Source: JAQCEJ01 sp040881995 (GTDB lineage Bacteria > Planctomycetota > Planctomycetia > Planctomycetales > Planctomycetaceae). From it: DNA of 24,330 bases. This document shows, piece by piece, positions 1-8,880 of the stretch. A program made the translations under genes and the position numbers. How positions within the stretch are numbered: position 1 is the stretch's first letter; every line of letters starts with the position of its first letter. Below the pieces are notes generated by a model. That model was not told the origin of the DNA. It did not search any database and was given only the letters and a program-made list of their open reading frames with translations. The DNA lies in the NCBI GenBank assembly GCA_040881995.1, contig JBBECD010000135.1, positions 1 through 24,330 of the forward strand, given 5' to 3'.

Positions 1-78
1 GTGAACGGGGAGAAAAACGTCCCCATCGATTCGCCCAACGCCCCGGTAGAATCGTCACAACAGCTACGATCGTGCTGA
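1..78 (+). CDS. Possible 3' end of a gene cut by the window edge
   Basis: Frame 1 is open from the first base to a TGA at 76-78 and would encode 25 residues (NGEKNVPIDSPNAPVES and onward). The residues look protein-like but are too few to recognise. Frame 3 is also open to about 183, so this could be chance. No function can be given. Confidence 0.2.
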   Translation: MNGEKNVPIDSPNAPVESSQQLRSC

Positions 79-110
79 CGCATACGCACCGCGCAATCGC
101 CTCGCAAGCG

Positions 111-172
111 CCTCGTTCCCAAGCTCCGCTTCGTCGGCTGCGGATGAAAGCGCTCCGCTGCGGAAACCCTTC
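111..172. repeat. Degenerate copy of the CGTTCCCAAGC palindrome repeat
   Basis: CTCGTTCCCAAGCTCCGCTT is followed by GCTGCGG and CGCTCCGCTGCGG. The first half matches the left arm of the palindromes at 8842-8866 and 10792-10816, but the right arm (GCTTGGGAACG) is missing. It lies in the intergenic space before the first complete gene. I read it as a decayed member of the same dispersed family. Confidence 0.5.
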
Positions 173-232
173 GCGTCGCGGCTAAACCCTAAGAGAACTC
201 CAAGACGCCTTGCATTCACTTCCGGCGTAATT

Positions 233-254
233 CTGACTCATCCCTCATCCTTCC
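233..254 (+). repeat. CTGACTCA + CATCCCT heptamer repeat, copy 1
   Basis: CTGACTCA runs into CATCCCT/CATCCTT-type heptamers. The same arrangement occurs at 8881-8914 and 15152-15187, and in reverse at 12878-12923. It ends about 75 nt before the chosen start of the first complete gene. Confidence 0.6.
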
Positions 255-329
255 CCGTCACGTACGAGTCGCGTACACTGAATGGTGAGGGAGCCCTCGA
301 ACTTCCCCATGTCCATTGCGAGGCCGAAG

Positions 330-1718
330 ATGTTTCGATTGCGGAGAGTGAGCTTTCGATTTTGCATGTGCTCTGCTCTGCTCGTCAGCGCGGGGAATCA
401 ACTCGCGTCCGCGCGGGCCGATGAAACGGCTGATGGTTCTGCGCGGCAAGCCGCTCGACTCGAACGCGAAGTCCAACTCCTCATCGAAGATTTGCAGTCC
501 GATAAGCGTTCGATCCGTTCTGCGGCGGAAGCGGCGTTGAAAAAGCGGGGTCCGGAGATTCTGCCGTTTCTCCCCTCGCCCGAGATCCTTTCGAATGCCG
601 CCGCTCGCGAATCGGTTCGCCGTATTCGCATTCTGCTCGAAAAGGAACGCGCCCAAAAGTTGTCGCGGGCCTCGACGGTCACGCTGCACGGGGAATTCCA
701 ACTCCATGAGATTGTCGCTCAAATCAGCAAACAGACGGGGAATGAAATTCTCCTCGCCGATACCGAATCGATACGACAACGATTCGTCGCCGTCGATTTT
801 GACGAAACGCCTTTCTGGCAAGCATGGGACGCACTTCTGCGTCAGACGAAATTGACCGGACAATTCGATCGGCGTTTGGCGGCACTCCGTTTATCTCCCC
901 CGGAAGAACCAAACGGCGACCCGCCGGCCGGCGCGCACCCCGTGAGTTATACCGGGCCGTTTCGGCTGGAGATCACCTCCCTCCGCCGCGCCGACCAGAT
1001 CGGCAAGGCGAAACCGCAACGGCTCAGGCTGAATGTGAATCTCGACGCCGAGCCGCGATTGCGTCCGCTCTTCTTGAAATACGCCTCGGCTGATATTTCA
1101 CTCACGACGTCAAAGGGCGACGCCATTCCCGCCGCGACACCGAATGCGAAGTGGGATCTCCCTTGGGGGACCGGTGAGACGGGCATCGAACTCCGCTGGG
1201 ATTTTTTGATCCCTCCCGACATGCCCGCGTCGGAATTGACGTGTCGCGGCAAAGTGCACGTCGAGCTGGCCTCGGGTAACGAGCGATTCGTCTTCGACGA
1301 CCTTGCGGTCGAGGCGCGCATCGCCCAACGCCGCGGCGGCGTGATTGTCGGATTGGAAGACGTCGAAACCCGGACGACCGCCGAGCGATCGCGGACGAAC
1401 GTCCGCATCTCCGTGCAGTACGACGCCGGCGGACCGGCGTTTGAATCGCATCGCAACTGGATGTTTAACAATCGAGCCATGCTGGTGTTGAAAACGCCGG
1501 CGCACGGCGAAAAATCCCCGCCGGATATTCGGCCTAAGGACTTCGTCACCGAACGCCAGGGGGACGGCACATTTGTCATCACGTACCGATTTGACAATTT
1601 GCCCGGAGATGTGCAGGATTACGCATTCGAGTATCAGGCGCCGACGCTGTTGCTGATGGCGCCCGCCGATTTTTCGTTCCCCCAGATCGACATTCCAGGA
1701 CCAGAACCGGAGAAGTAA
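330..1718 (+). CDS. Exported protein of unknown function, STN-like domain
   Basis: This encodes 462 residues from ATG 330. In-frame ATGs also exist at 282 and 309. I prefer 330 because GCGAGG (318-323) lies 6 nt upstream and the protein then starts with a well-shaped signal peptide: a basic stretch (RLRRVSFR), a hydrophobic core (FCMCSALLVSAG) and an ASARA-like cleavage site. A helical, charged segment follows (LEREVQLLIEDLQSDKRSIR) that resembles a short HEAT-like unit. Next is a stretch (VTLHGEFQLHEIVAQISKQT) whose pattern recalls the STN domain of secretins, where small beta-alpha units bind partners. The second half is beta-rich and unrecognised. It is likely periplasmic or surface-exposed. 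Its stop is 4 nt before the next gene, so the two are probably co-transcribed. No enzymatic motif is visible, and the STN assignment is tentative. Confidence 0.75.
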   Translation: MFRLRRVSFRFCMCSALLVSAGNQLASARADETADGSARQAARLEREVQLLIEDLQSDKRSIRSAAEAALKKRGPEILPFLPSPEILSNAAARESVRRIRILLEKERAQKLSRASTVTLHGEFQLHEIVAQISKQTGNEILLADTESIRQRFVAVDFDETPFWQAWDALLRQTKLTGQFDRRLAALRLSPPEEPNGDPPAGAHPVSYTGPFRLEITSLRRADQIGKAKPQRLRLNVNLDAEPRLRPLFLKYASADISLTTSKGDAIPAATPNAKWDLPWGTGETGIELRWDFLIPPDMPASELTCRGKVHVELASGNERFVFDDLAVEARIAQRRGGVIVGLEDVETRTTAERSRTNVRISVQYDAGGPAFESHRNWMFNNRAMLVLKTPAHGEKSPPDIRPKDFVTERQGDGTFVITYRFDNLPGDVQDYAFEYQAPTLLLMAPADFSFPQIDIPGPEPEK

Positions 1719-1722
1719 CGCC

Positions 1723-2214
1723 ATGCACGCCAAGGACGCCATCAAGTACAGCCTGGGAATGGGAGACACGATTACGCAAGCCTATCTCGGCGATTTGACC
1801 GACGGCGATTTGATGCTGCGGGCGGTTCCCGGCATCAATCATGTGGCGTGGCAGTTGGGCCACCTGATTCAAGCGGAACACGACATGATCGAAATGGTCT
1901 GTCCGAGTTCGATGCCCAAGTTACCCGACGGTTTCGCCGCACAGCATTCGAAAGAAGCCTCATCGTCCGACGATCCTGCGAAGTTTTTGAAGAAGACCGA
2001 CTATCTCAAACTCGCCGCCGAACAGCGGGCCGGCACAGTGAAGGCGCTCGAATCGCTGAGCGACGCCGATCTCGACAAGCCCGCCCCCGAACGCTTGCAC
2101 GCCATCGCCAAGACGGTGGGCGAAGTCTTCGCCATGCAGGGACAACACTGGACGATGCACAACGGCCAATGGGCCGTCCTCCGCCGCAAACTCGGCCACC
2201 CGCCGCTGTTTTAG
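1723..2214 (+). CDS. DinB-family (DinB_2-like) putative metal-binding protein
   Basis: This encodes 163 residues starting at ATG 1723, with GGAGAAG (1709-1715) placed correctly upstream. The fold is the four-helix DinB/YfiT bundle. Its usual three metal-binding histidines can be placed at H47 (in NHVAWQLGH) and at H142 and H146 (in GQHWTMHNGQW). Family members are damage-inducible or thiol-transfer proteins, many of unknown substrate. The signature is the NHxAWxxGH and HxxxHNGQ pair, and the length is normal for the family. The 4-nt gap to the upstream exported-protein gene suggests translational coupling. The next gene, an AhpD-like protein, is 123 nt downstream, and the spacer holds low-complexity text (GTCGAGGGTCGATAGTCC). 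The substrate cannot be predicted from sequence. Confidence 0.85.
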   Translation: MHAKDAIKYSLGMGDTITQAYLGDLTDGDLMLRAVPGINHVAWQLGHLIQAEHDMIEMVCPSSMPKLPDGFAAQHSKEASSSDDPAKFLKKTDYLKLAAEQRAGTVKALESLSDADLDKPAPERLHAIAKTVGEVFAMQGQHWTMHNGQWAVLRRKLGHPPLF

Positions 2215-2337
2215 GAGAGTCGAGGGTCGATAGTCCAGGGTCCAGAGCCAGCATTCAATATCCGTGGTCAGTTACGATGCGGAAGGTTTCCGTAGCGGAG
2301 CGTTTCACGGACATTCGCCTTTTTTTCAGGAGCCGCC

Positions 2338-2904
2338 ATGCCTTACATCAAACTTCCCGAAGGCGTTCCCGGTATCACCGGCCCGATGCAGGCTTATCCC
2401 GAGACGGCGGTGTATTTGCGCGGGCTGGTGAACGCGCTCTTGCAGGGGCCGTCGTCGTTGACTCCCGCCGAACGGGAGATTATCGCGACCTCTGTTTCGC
2501 ACGGCAACGAATGCAAATTCTGCACGTGGTCACATGCCGCTATTGCCCGCGCCCATTTGGGGGCGAGTGCAAACGTCGTCGACGACGTTCTCTCCGGCCG
2601 CGCGGAAACCGCGCTCTCGCCGAAGATGAACGTCCTTTTGACCATCGCGGAAAAAGTCCGCCAGGACGGACGGCTGGTAACGGCTGACGACGTCGCCAAA
2701 GCCCGCGCCGCCGGCGCCGACGACAAGGCGATTCACGATACCGTGCTGATCGCCGCCGCGTTCTGCATGTTCAATCGCTACGTCGACGGCCTGGGAACGT
2801 GGGCTCCCGACGAAGAATCGAAGTATTATGCCTCGATCGGCGAAATGCTGGCAAAGGACGGCTACCGTTATATTCCGGTCGAACAGTTGGAAGGTCTGCG
2901 TTGA
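2338..2904 (+). CDS. AhpD-like / carboxymuconolactone decarboxylase family protein
   Basis: This encodes 188 residues. The ATG at 2338 has AGGAG (2328-2332) 5 nt upstream. The redox motif is present: E58, C59-K-F-C62 and H66 in NECKFCTWSHAAIARAHLG. This is the E...CxxCxxxH pattern of AhpD and of the 'peroxidase-related' CMD subfamily. In AhpD the two cysteines act in peroxide or disulfide reduction with the nearby Glu and His assisting proton transfer. Helices before the motif (LTPAEREIIATSVSH) and after it (MNVLLTIAEKV) fit the all-alpha CMD fold, and the length fits the subfamily. It follows the DinB-like gene on the same strand and may share its transcript. An antioxidant role is inferred from the motif only. 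Confidence 0.88.
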   Translation: MPYIKLPEGVPGITGPMQAYPETAVYLRGLVNALLQGPSSLTPAEREIIATSVSHGNECKFCTWSHAAIARAHLGASANVVDDVLSGRAETALSPKMNVLLTIAEKVRQDGRLVTADDVAKARAAGADDKAIHDTVLIAAAFCMFNRYVDGLGTWAPDEESKYYASIGEMLAKDGYRYIPVEQLEGLR

Positions 2905-3074
2905 GCAACCACGGTAACGCGAGCCAAGCGATCACATTTCGGACGGACTGCCCTTTGAATGTAACCGTTCAGATGTTATGAACGACGTTAATCGGGATGG
3001 CTCGACTCGTCGTTCGGTGTGGTTTCGCATAACACCTCGACCCCGGCATCTGCCGCGCCCGCAGTCCGGAATGC

Positions 3075-4682
3075 ATGGATATGGCTCGAATCGAATCGAC
3101 AATCTCACAGGATGAACTCGTCGCGTTTCTGCGGAATCCGGCATCGTATGCGGAGGGGGGACCGGTTGAACTGCGCGAGACGCACATTTCGATCGTCGCT
3201 CTCACGCCGACGCATGCTTACAAACTCTGCAAGCCGGTCGATTTCGGATTCCTCGATTTTTCCACCCGTGAAGCCCGACACGCCAATGGCCGCAACGCCC
3301 TGCGGCTCAATCGCCGCTGGACCGACGGCGTGTACCTCGATTTATTGCCGATCATTCAAACGGACGGCGGGCTGCAATTTGGACAACCGTCCGACGCCGA
3401 TGACGACACGTCTCTCGACGACGAGAACTGCGTCGATTGGGTCGTGCGGATGCATAAGCTCGATGAAGACGCCACGCTCGAAGCCCACATCCGCCGCGGA
3501 GAATGTCCCGCCGATGCCATCGATCGTTTTCTGAATCACGTCGAGCCGACGTTCCGCGCGGCTGCCGTAATCGCACCTACTCCCGACAACCGTCTCGATC
3601 ATCGCTTGCGTGCCGCCATCCAAGCGAATTTTGCAGCGTTGTCGGCGATGACGAAGACCGGGAACATCGACGCCTCCGACGTCGATCAATTGCGGTCTGC
3701 CCAGTGCGAGTTTCTCGCCGTCCGCGAGCCGTTGTTCGAATCGCGCCAGGAGCAGAACTGGGTCCGCGACGGACACGGCGACCTGCGAGCCGAGCACATT
3801 TACCTCGGCGAGCCGCTGCAGGTCGTCGATTGCGTCGAGTTCAGTCCGCAGTTGCGGCAGAACGATCTGCTCGATGAATTCTGTTTTCTCGCGACCGATC
3901 TCGAACGGCTCGGGCGGCAGGATCTCGCCGATCAACTTCTCGCCAAATATCGCCGGCGGTTTCGTGACGCGGCTCCCAGGGAACTCGAATCCTTTTACAA
4001 GTCGTACCGCTTCGCCGTCCGCGCGAAAGTCACCGGACTCAAGGCCCAAGAGGAATCGGCCGATTCGAACGCCGCGACGTGGGACCGCGCCCGGCAATTT
4101 CTCAAGCGGGCCGTCCGCGCGATGGAAGAAGTGCATCAGCCCGGCGTGATTTTTTTCTGCGGGCTGAGCGGCAGCGGCAAAACGACGGTCGCCCGCGCCC
4201 TTGCCGAGCGACTCGGCGCGCATCACTTTTCCTCCGACCTGGTGCGAAAGGAACTTTTCGGCGTCGCTCCGACGGAGCGAACGGGCGAACCGGAGATGTA
4301 CTCCGCGTCGGCAAACGAGCGGACGTACGCCGAATTGAATCAGCGGGCGCTCTGCAGCATCTGCCATCAGGTCACGGTGGTTCTCGATGCGACCTATTCC
4401 CGCCGTCACGACCGCGATCATCTGCGGCATATGCTGGAGCACTGCGGAATCGAGTACATGTGTATCGAATGCCACTGTCCGCGCGACGTCGCCGAGGATA
4501 GAATTCGCCAGCGGCAATCGGAGGGGACGAATCCCAGCGATGCCGACCTCGCCGTGCTGGAAGAACAGATTTCCCGCTACGAACCTCCACTGGAAATTCC
4601 CGCCGGTCGTTTTTTTTCGGTCGAGACGCAACATCCGCTCGATGAAATCGTGTCTCAGATCGTCGGCCAATTTCCGATGTGA
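3075..4682 (+). CDS. Aminoglycoside-phosphotransferase-like / P-loop kinase fusion
   Basis: This encodes 535 residues from ATG 3075; ATG 3081 is an equally possible start, and no strong ribosome site is seen. The N-terminal half (about 35-330) has the phosphotransferase fold. ALTPTHAYKLCKPVDFGFLD resembles the ATP-lysine region, HGDLRAEH (234-241) is the catalytic-loop equivalent, and VDCVEFS (251-257) is the metal-binding DxxE segment. The C-terminal half has a P-loop, GLSGSGKT (363-370), followed by a small-molecule kinase-like region (HHFSSDLVRKELFG). This arrangement matches the widespread bifunctional 'aminoglycoside phosphotransferase/ATP-binding' proteins whose substrate is unknown. 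Antibiotic resistance should not be assumed. It is preceded by a 170-nt space with nothing recognised and followed by a 340-nt spacer before ftsH. Confidence 0.85.
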   Translation: MDMARIESTISQDELVAFLRNPASYAEGGPVELRETHISIVALTPTHAYKLCKPVDFGFLDFSTREARHANGRNALRLNRRWTDGVYLDLLPIIQTDGGLQFGQPSDADDDTSLDDENCVDWVVRMHKLDEDATLEAHIRRGECPADAIDRFLNHVEPTFRAAAVIAPTPDNRLDHRLRAAIQANFAALSAMTKTGNIDASDVDQLRSAQCEFLAVREPLFESRQEQNWVRDGHGDLRAEHIYLGEPLQVVDCVEFSPQLRQNDLLDEFCFLATDLERLGRQDLADQLLAKYRRRFRDAAPRELESFYKSYRFAVRAKVTGLKAQEESADSNAATWDRARQFLKRAVRAMEEVHQPGVIFFCGLSGSGKTTVARALAERLGAHHFSSDLVRKELFGVAPTERTGEPEMYSASANERTYAELNQRALCSICHQVTVVLDATYSRRHDRDHLRHMLEHCGIEYMCIECHCPRDVAEDRIRQRQSEGTNPSDADLAVLEEQISRYEPPLEIPAGRFFSVETQHPLDEIVSQIVGQFPM

Positions 4683-5022
4683 CGATGTTTGCGTCTCGGC
4701 GGAAGCGGACCGTCACCTTCGACTCGATTGCGTGATCGCCGCTCGCACAATAAGCTGTGCAAGAGATTGCTGCCGACGCCGGAGATCCCGCGGTCCGGAG
4801 GGTCTCGTTTGTGGAACCGAAAATCGACGCGGAGCTGATGCCGAAAGACTCGGCCGGCAACGAATCACTCAGAATCTATCCGGAAATGTTGGCAGTCCTA
4901 TGAGATGTTGTGCCCATTGCACCGCCTCGATACCACGAATTGTGTCCGAGCCAACTTTCCGGATAGCCTCTCAGTAGGACGCGGGTCTTTCTGCGAGTTA
5001 ACGAAGACCTAAAGGATGCACA
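4683..5022. other. 340-nt spacer upstream of ftsH with a long inverted repeat
   Basis: No convincing gene lies here. The only structure I see is the inverted repeat at 4876-4966, listed separately. AAAGGA (5011-5016) at the right end is the ftsH ribosome binding site. No clear promoter hexamers were found by eye, although the ftsH promoter probably lies in this interval. Confidence 0.6.
4876..4966. repeat. Inverted repeat, arms 4876-4893 and 4950-4966
   Basis: The left arm CTATCCGGAAATGTTGGC is complementary to the right arm GCCAACTTTCCGGATAG apart from one unpaired base. The loop is 56 nt. It sits about 55 nt before the ftsH start, so it may be a folded leader in the ftsH mRNA or the two ends of a small mobile element. 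Confidence 0.55.
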
Positions 5023-6990
5023 ATGGACTTACCCCGTCAGAATTCTGACGAGACGCCGACTCCGCCGAATTTGCCCCCCAAAAGCAAGCCGCCGAAGAAA
5101 ACCGGAGATGAAGCGCCTCCCCCCTTTATGGGGCCGTGGATGCTGTTCGTCGTCATCGGCATGCTGATTCTGTTCATGCTCTTTCAGAATTCGCCGTCGA
5201 GCACCGGTTCGCGCGTCCCCTACAGCCTCTTCCGCAAAGAACTCAAAGACAACAATGTCAGCGACGTGCAATTTTTCGGCGAGATCCTGACGGGGACGTG
5301 GCGGAAGCCGCCGATCGATCCCAAGACCGAAAAAGACGAGAAGCCGCAGCCGCTCAAGGAAAAGTTCAACACCGTCCTTCCGCCCGAACAGGTGCAGGAC
5401 GCGGAACTGATGGAACTTCTCACCCGGCATAACGTCAAGATCGACCCGCAGCAGACCAACACCGGCATAGGGACCACCTTGCTGTTGTGGATGATCGGCC
5501 CGCTGATGCTGATCGGGTTCTTCTGGTTTATGATGCGGCGGACCAGCGACCCGATGGGAACCGGGTTTCTCGGGAATTTCTCGAAAAGTCCCGCCCGCAG
5601 GTTTCTCCCGTCGGAACAACAAACGACATACGACGACGTCGCCGCCATGGACCAGGCGAAAATGGAACTGCAGGAGATCATCGAGTTCCTCAAAAACCCG
5701 GCGAAGTTTCAGTTACTCGGCGCTCAAATTCCCAAGGGGGTGCTGCTGATGGGCGCTCCCGGCACGGGCAAAACCTTGCTCGCCCGCGCGACCGCCGGTG
5801 AAGCCGGCGTCCCCTTCTTCTCGATCAACGGTTCGGAGTTCATTCAGATGTTCGTCGGTGTCGGGGCCAGCCGGGTGCGCGATCTGTTCCGCACGGCGAA
5901 GGAGCACGCTCCCTGCATTCTGTTCATCGACGAAATCGACGCCGTCGGTCGCGTGCGCGGCGCCGGTCTCGGCGGAGGCCACGACGAACGCGAGCAGACG
6001 CTCAATCAAATCCTCAGCGAGATGGACGGCTTTCAGCAAAACGATGCACTGATCGTGCTCGCCGCGACGAATCGTCCCGACGTGCTCGATCCCGCGTTGC
6101 TGCGACCGGGACGTTTCGACCGGCACGTGACGGTCGACCGCGCCGCCAAAGAAGGACGGCTGGCGATTCTGAAGGTCCATTGCCGCAAAGTCCCTCTTTC
6201 CGACAATGTCAAACTCGATCTCATCGCCGGCGTGACGGTCGGCTTCTCGGGAGCCGAGCTGAAAAACCTCGTCAACGAGGCGGCACTGAACGCGGTGCGA
6301 TTGAACAAGAAAGTCGTCGAACACGAAGATTTCGAAGCCGCCCGCGACAAAGTGCTGATGGGTTCGCTGCGCGAAGAAAAACTGACGCATCGCGAACGAG
6401 AAATGGTCGCCTATCACGAAGCGGGACATGCCTTACTCGTCTGGCTCTCGGGGAACGTCGACGCCGTCTATAAAGTCACGATCATTCCGCGCGGCCGGTC
6501 GCTCGGCGTCACGCAGCTTCTTCCCGAAGAAGAACGCTTCAACGTCGGCGAGAAACGGCTGCACGCTCAGCTCTCCTATTTGCTGGGAGGCCGTGCCGCC
6601 GAGAAACTGATCTTCGACGAATACTCCGCCGGCGCCGAGGACGACTTGCGGAAGGCCACGCAGCTCGCCCGCCGCATGGTGGGGCACTGGGGGATGAGCG
6701 AACTCATCGGCCCGGTCGCATTCCGGCATTCGGACGATCATCCGTTTCTCGGCAAAGAAATCCACGAACAGCGCGATTTCAGCGACGAGACCGCCCGCAT
6801 TATCGACGAGGAAGTGCAGAAGTTTCTCAACAAAGCCGCCGAACATGCCTTCAATACCCTGAAGGAAAAACGCGGCGATCTCGACCTGCTCGCCAAGAAT
6901 CTGCTGAAACGCGAAACGTTGTCGCGCGAAGACATCACCGCCCTCATCGGCGAGCCGGTGCGCGAAGCCGAGTTTTTGCCGCAGCCCTGA
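5023..6990 (+). CDS. ftsH: ATP-dependent zinc metalloprotease FtsH
   Basis: This encodes 655 residues from ATG 5023, with AAAGGA 6 nt upstream. FtsH is a membrane-anchored hexameric AAA+ protease that degrades damaged membrane proteins and short-lived regulators. A proline- and lysine-rich cytoplasmic N-terminus precedes membrane segment 1 (about 39-56) and a periplasmic domain. Membrane segment 2 is at about 151-171. The AAA module has Walker A GAPGTGKT (244-251), Walker B ILFIDEID (299-306), the pore motif FVG (277-279) and the second region of homology ending in RPGRFDR (361-367). The protease has HEAGH (465-469) and the third zinc ligand in AGAEDD (536-541). All catalytic residues are present and the length is normal. 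The gene appears monocistronic or is read with the downstream methyltransferase 35 nt away. Confidence 0.97.
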   Translation: MDLPRQNSDETPTPPNLPPKSKPPKKTGDEAPPPFMGPWMLFVVIGMLILFMLFQNSPSSTGSRVPYSLFRKELKDNNVSDVQFFGEILTGTWRKPPIDPKTEKDEKPQPLKEKFNTVLPPEQVQDAELMELLTRHNVKIDPQQTNTGIGTTLLLWMIGPLMLIGFFWFMMRRTSDPMGTGFLGNFSKSPARRFLPSEQQTTYDDVAAMDQAKMELQEIIEFLKNPAKFQLLGAQIPKGVLLMGAPGTGKTLLARATAGEAGVPFFSINGSEFIQMFVGVGASRVRDLFRTAKEHAPCILFIDEIDAVGRVRGAGLGGGHDEREQTLNQILSEMDGFQQNDALIVLAATNRPDVLDPALLRPGRFDRHVTVDRAAKEGRLAILKVHCRKVPLSDNVKLDLIAGVTVGFSGAELKNLVNEAALNAVRLNKKVVEHEDFEAARDKVLMGSLREEKLTHREREMVAYHEAGHALLVWLSGNVDAVYKVTIIPRGRSLGVTQLLPEEERFNVGEKRLHAQLSYLLGGRAAEKLIFDEYSAGAEDDLRKATQLARRMVGHWGMSELIGPVAFRHSDDHPFLGKEIHEQRDFSDETARIIDEEVQKFLNKAAEHAFNTLKEKRGDLDLLAKNLLKRETLSREDITALIGEPVREAEFLPQP

Positions 6991-7025
6991 AACGAATTCG
7001 CCTCGATTGAGGATCCCTCGCAACG

Positions 7026-8807
7026 ATGCTGGATGATCGATCGCATCGCAGAACATTCGGCGTTTTCTACACGCCGGCGCACCTCGCCGACTTGATGGCG
7101 GAGTTGTCGATTCCGCGCTGCGAGCGCGACCGCGTCGCCATCCTCGATCCCGCATGCGGTGACGGCGCGCTGCTCGCGGCGGCGCTCAAAAACCAGATGG
7201 GGGCGACTTCTGAATCGAACCGGTTAGACTTGATCCGCGATCGCCTGTTCGGCGTCGACGTCGATCCCCTCGCCGTCGCACAAACGCGCCATCGCGTGTT
7301 CGATTTGATCTCGCCGCGGGCCTGTGACGCCCGTGAACTGCGGCAGCGGCTCGATGCGCAAATCGTTTGCGGCAACGCGCTCACCGGAGCCGATTTCAGC
7401 GACGCGAAGCGGATCGCGCCGCGCGACGATGAACCCTCTCCGGACATCGACTGGAAGAACGCGTTTCCGCAGATCGCGCGGCGAGGCGGTTTCGATCTGG
7501 TGATCGCCAATCCCCCCTATCGGCGGGAACGCAACTCGAAGCCGATGTTCGATCGACTGGCGGAGTCGCCGCTCGGAAAACGCTGGCGCACGCCGCGGAT
7601 GGATCTCTGGCATTACTTTTTTCACCGCGGCCTCGATCTCCTGCAGCCGGACGGCCGGCTTTGTTTTCTCGTCAACAGTTATTGGACCAAATCGCCCGGC
7701 GCCCGGCCGCTGATCGAACGCATGCATCATGAAACCGCGATCGAAGAAATCGTCGAGTTCGACACGCTCCCCCTCTTCGAAGAGGTCGGCGGCCGGCATC
7801 TGATCCTGCAACTGCAAAAATCAGCCGCCGCCAAGAAACGCTGTCGCCTGACTCGCATGAAGTCCCTCGACGATCAACTCACGGCACAACATTCGACATG
7901 GCTCGCTCCCTCCGAGATGTTTCACGGCGGGCAACTGATTCTGCAATCGCAGATCCCGCTCGAACACGCCATGAGCGACCGGCTCGGCGAGCGTTTTCTC
8001 GTGCGACAGGGAATCGCCGAAAACCCGCCGACGATCAACGCCAAACTCACCCGCGAGTTTCCTGATTTATATCGCATCGGCGACGGCGTGTTCGTCCTCA
8101 CCGCCGACGAAGTCGCGTCCCTCGAAATGAACGACGACGAACGGCCGCTCCTCAGGCCCTATGCGCAACCGCTCGAATTGCAACGATATCACCTGCCGAC
8201 GGAGCCGAAACGATTTCTGTTGTATCTCACGCCGCGCACCGCGCCCGATCTGTCGCGATTTCCGCACATCGAACGGCACCTGCAGCGGTTTCGTCCCCTG
8301 CTCGAACGCCGCCGCGAAGTGCAAAAAGGGAGCATCTCGTGGTGGCATTTGCATTGGCCGCGAGAGGAACGGCTCTTCACGCAGCCGCGCATTCTGCACG
8401 TGCAAATGGGACGCCGGCCGACGTTCGTTTACGCCGAGGAGCCGTTGTTCGTCGGTTTTTCGGTGAATATCGTCGCTGAAAATTTCACGCGGGAGAACGA
8501 CCGTCAATTGCGATTGCCCGATCATGGCGACCTGCCGCTCCCTGTGCTGACAGCGATCTTGAACTCCGCCAGCGCGGCGGACTGGTTCGCCGCCTTCGCC
8601 AAACGCCGCGGCGTCAATCTCGAAATCAGCGGCACAGTGTTACGGCGGTTTCCGTTGCCGCAATGTGAGCCGGAGACCACCACACGGCTGAATGAATTGA
8701 GCGTTCGGTATCACGCCGAGTTGAGCGGCCGCTCGGCGGATGAAGAGCACGCCGACATCGAACGCGACATCAACGCGCTGGTCGCCGATCTTTATGGCGC
8801 ACGTTGA
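7026..8807 (+). CDS. Solitary N6-adenine DNA methyltransferase, Eco57I/TaqI-like
   Basis: This encodes 593 residues from ATG 7026; the ribosome site is weak (GAGGA, 13 nt upstream). FYTP (14-17) is the conserved pre-motif seen in these enzymes, DPACGDG (41-47) is motif I for S-adenosylmethionine, GVDVDP (76-81) is motif II, and NPPY (162-165) is the catalytic motif IV of amino-methyltransferases. The C-terminal part (about 300-560) resembles the TaqI-type specificity domain that reads the target site. The protein would methylate adenine in a specific DNA sequence. No nuclease motif is visible in it and no nuclease gene is beside it: upstream is ftsH, and downstream are repeats and an antisense SDR gene. 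It is therefore an orphan methyltransferase, an epigenetic mark-setter, or the survivor of a restriction system. The target sequence cannot be predicted. Confidence 0.9.
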   Translation: MLDDRSHRRTFGVFYTPAHLADLMAELSIPRCERDRVAILDPACGDGALLAAALKNQMGATSESNRLDLIRDRLFGVDVDPLAVAQTRHRVFDLISPRACDARELRQRLDAQIVCGNALTGADFSDAKRIAPRDDEPSPDIDWKNAFPQIARRGGFDLVIANPPYRRERNSKPMFDRLAESPLGKRWRTPRMDLWHYFFHRGLDLLQPDGRLCFLVNSYWTKSPGARPLIERMHHETAIEEIVEFDTLPLFEEVGGRHLILQLQKSAAAKKRCRLTRMKSLDDQLTAQHSTWLAPSEMFHGGQLILQSQIPLEHAMSDRLGERFLVRQGIAENPPTINAKLTREFPDLYRIGDGVFVLTADEVASLEMNDDERPLLRPYAQPLELQRYHLPTEPKRFLLYLTPRTAPDLSRFPHIERHLQRFRPLLERRREVQKGSISWWHLHWPREERLFTQPRILHVQMGRRPTFVYAEEPLFVGFSVNIVAENFTRENDRQLRLPDHGDLPLPVLTAILNSASAADWFAAFAKRRGVNLEISGTVLRRFPLPQCEPETTTRLNELSVRYHAELSGRSADEEHADIERDINALVADLYGAR

Positions 8808-8818
8808 ATCATGATCGG

Positions 8819-8866
8819 CGAAGCGGAGCTTCGAAGACGTGCGTTCCCAAGCAGAGCATGGGAACG
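8819..8866 (-). repeat. Double-palindrome repeat, copy A (inverted relative to 10792-10839)
   Basis: The short palindrome CGAAGCGGAGCTTCG (8819-8833) is followed by CGTTCCCA...TGGGAACG (8842-8866). This is the same pair of palindromes as at 10792-10839, in reverse order and on the opposite strand. It sits just after the methyltransferase stop codon. Confidence 0.8.
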
Positions 8867-8880
8867 AGGGAATGCATCTT

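Noticed and set aside
3342..4670. Long open frame (442 codons) on the minus strand
   Set aside because: It lies entirely antisense to the phosphotransferase-kinase gene, whose motifs are clear. The antisense product has no recognisable domain and arises from GC-rich codon bias.
3075..4682. Antibiotic-resistance gene
   Set aside because: The phosphotransferase fold is present, but the fusion to a P-loop kinase marks a different family with no known drug substrate.
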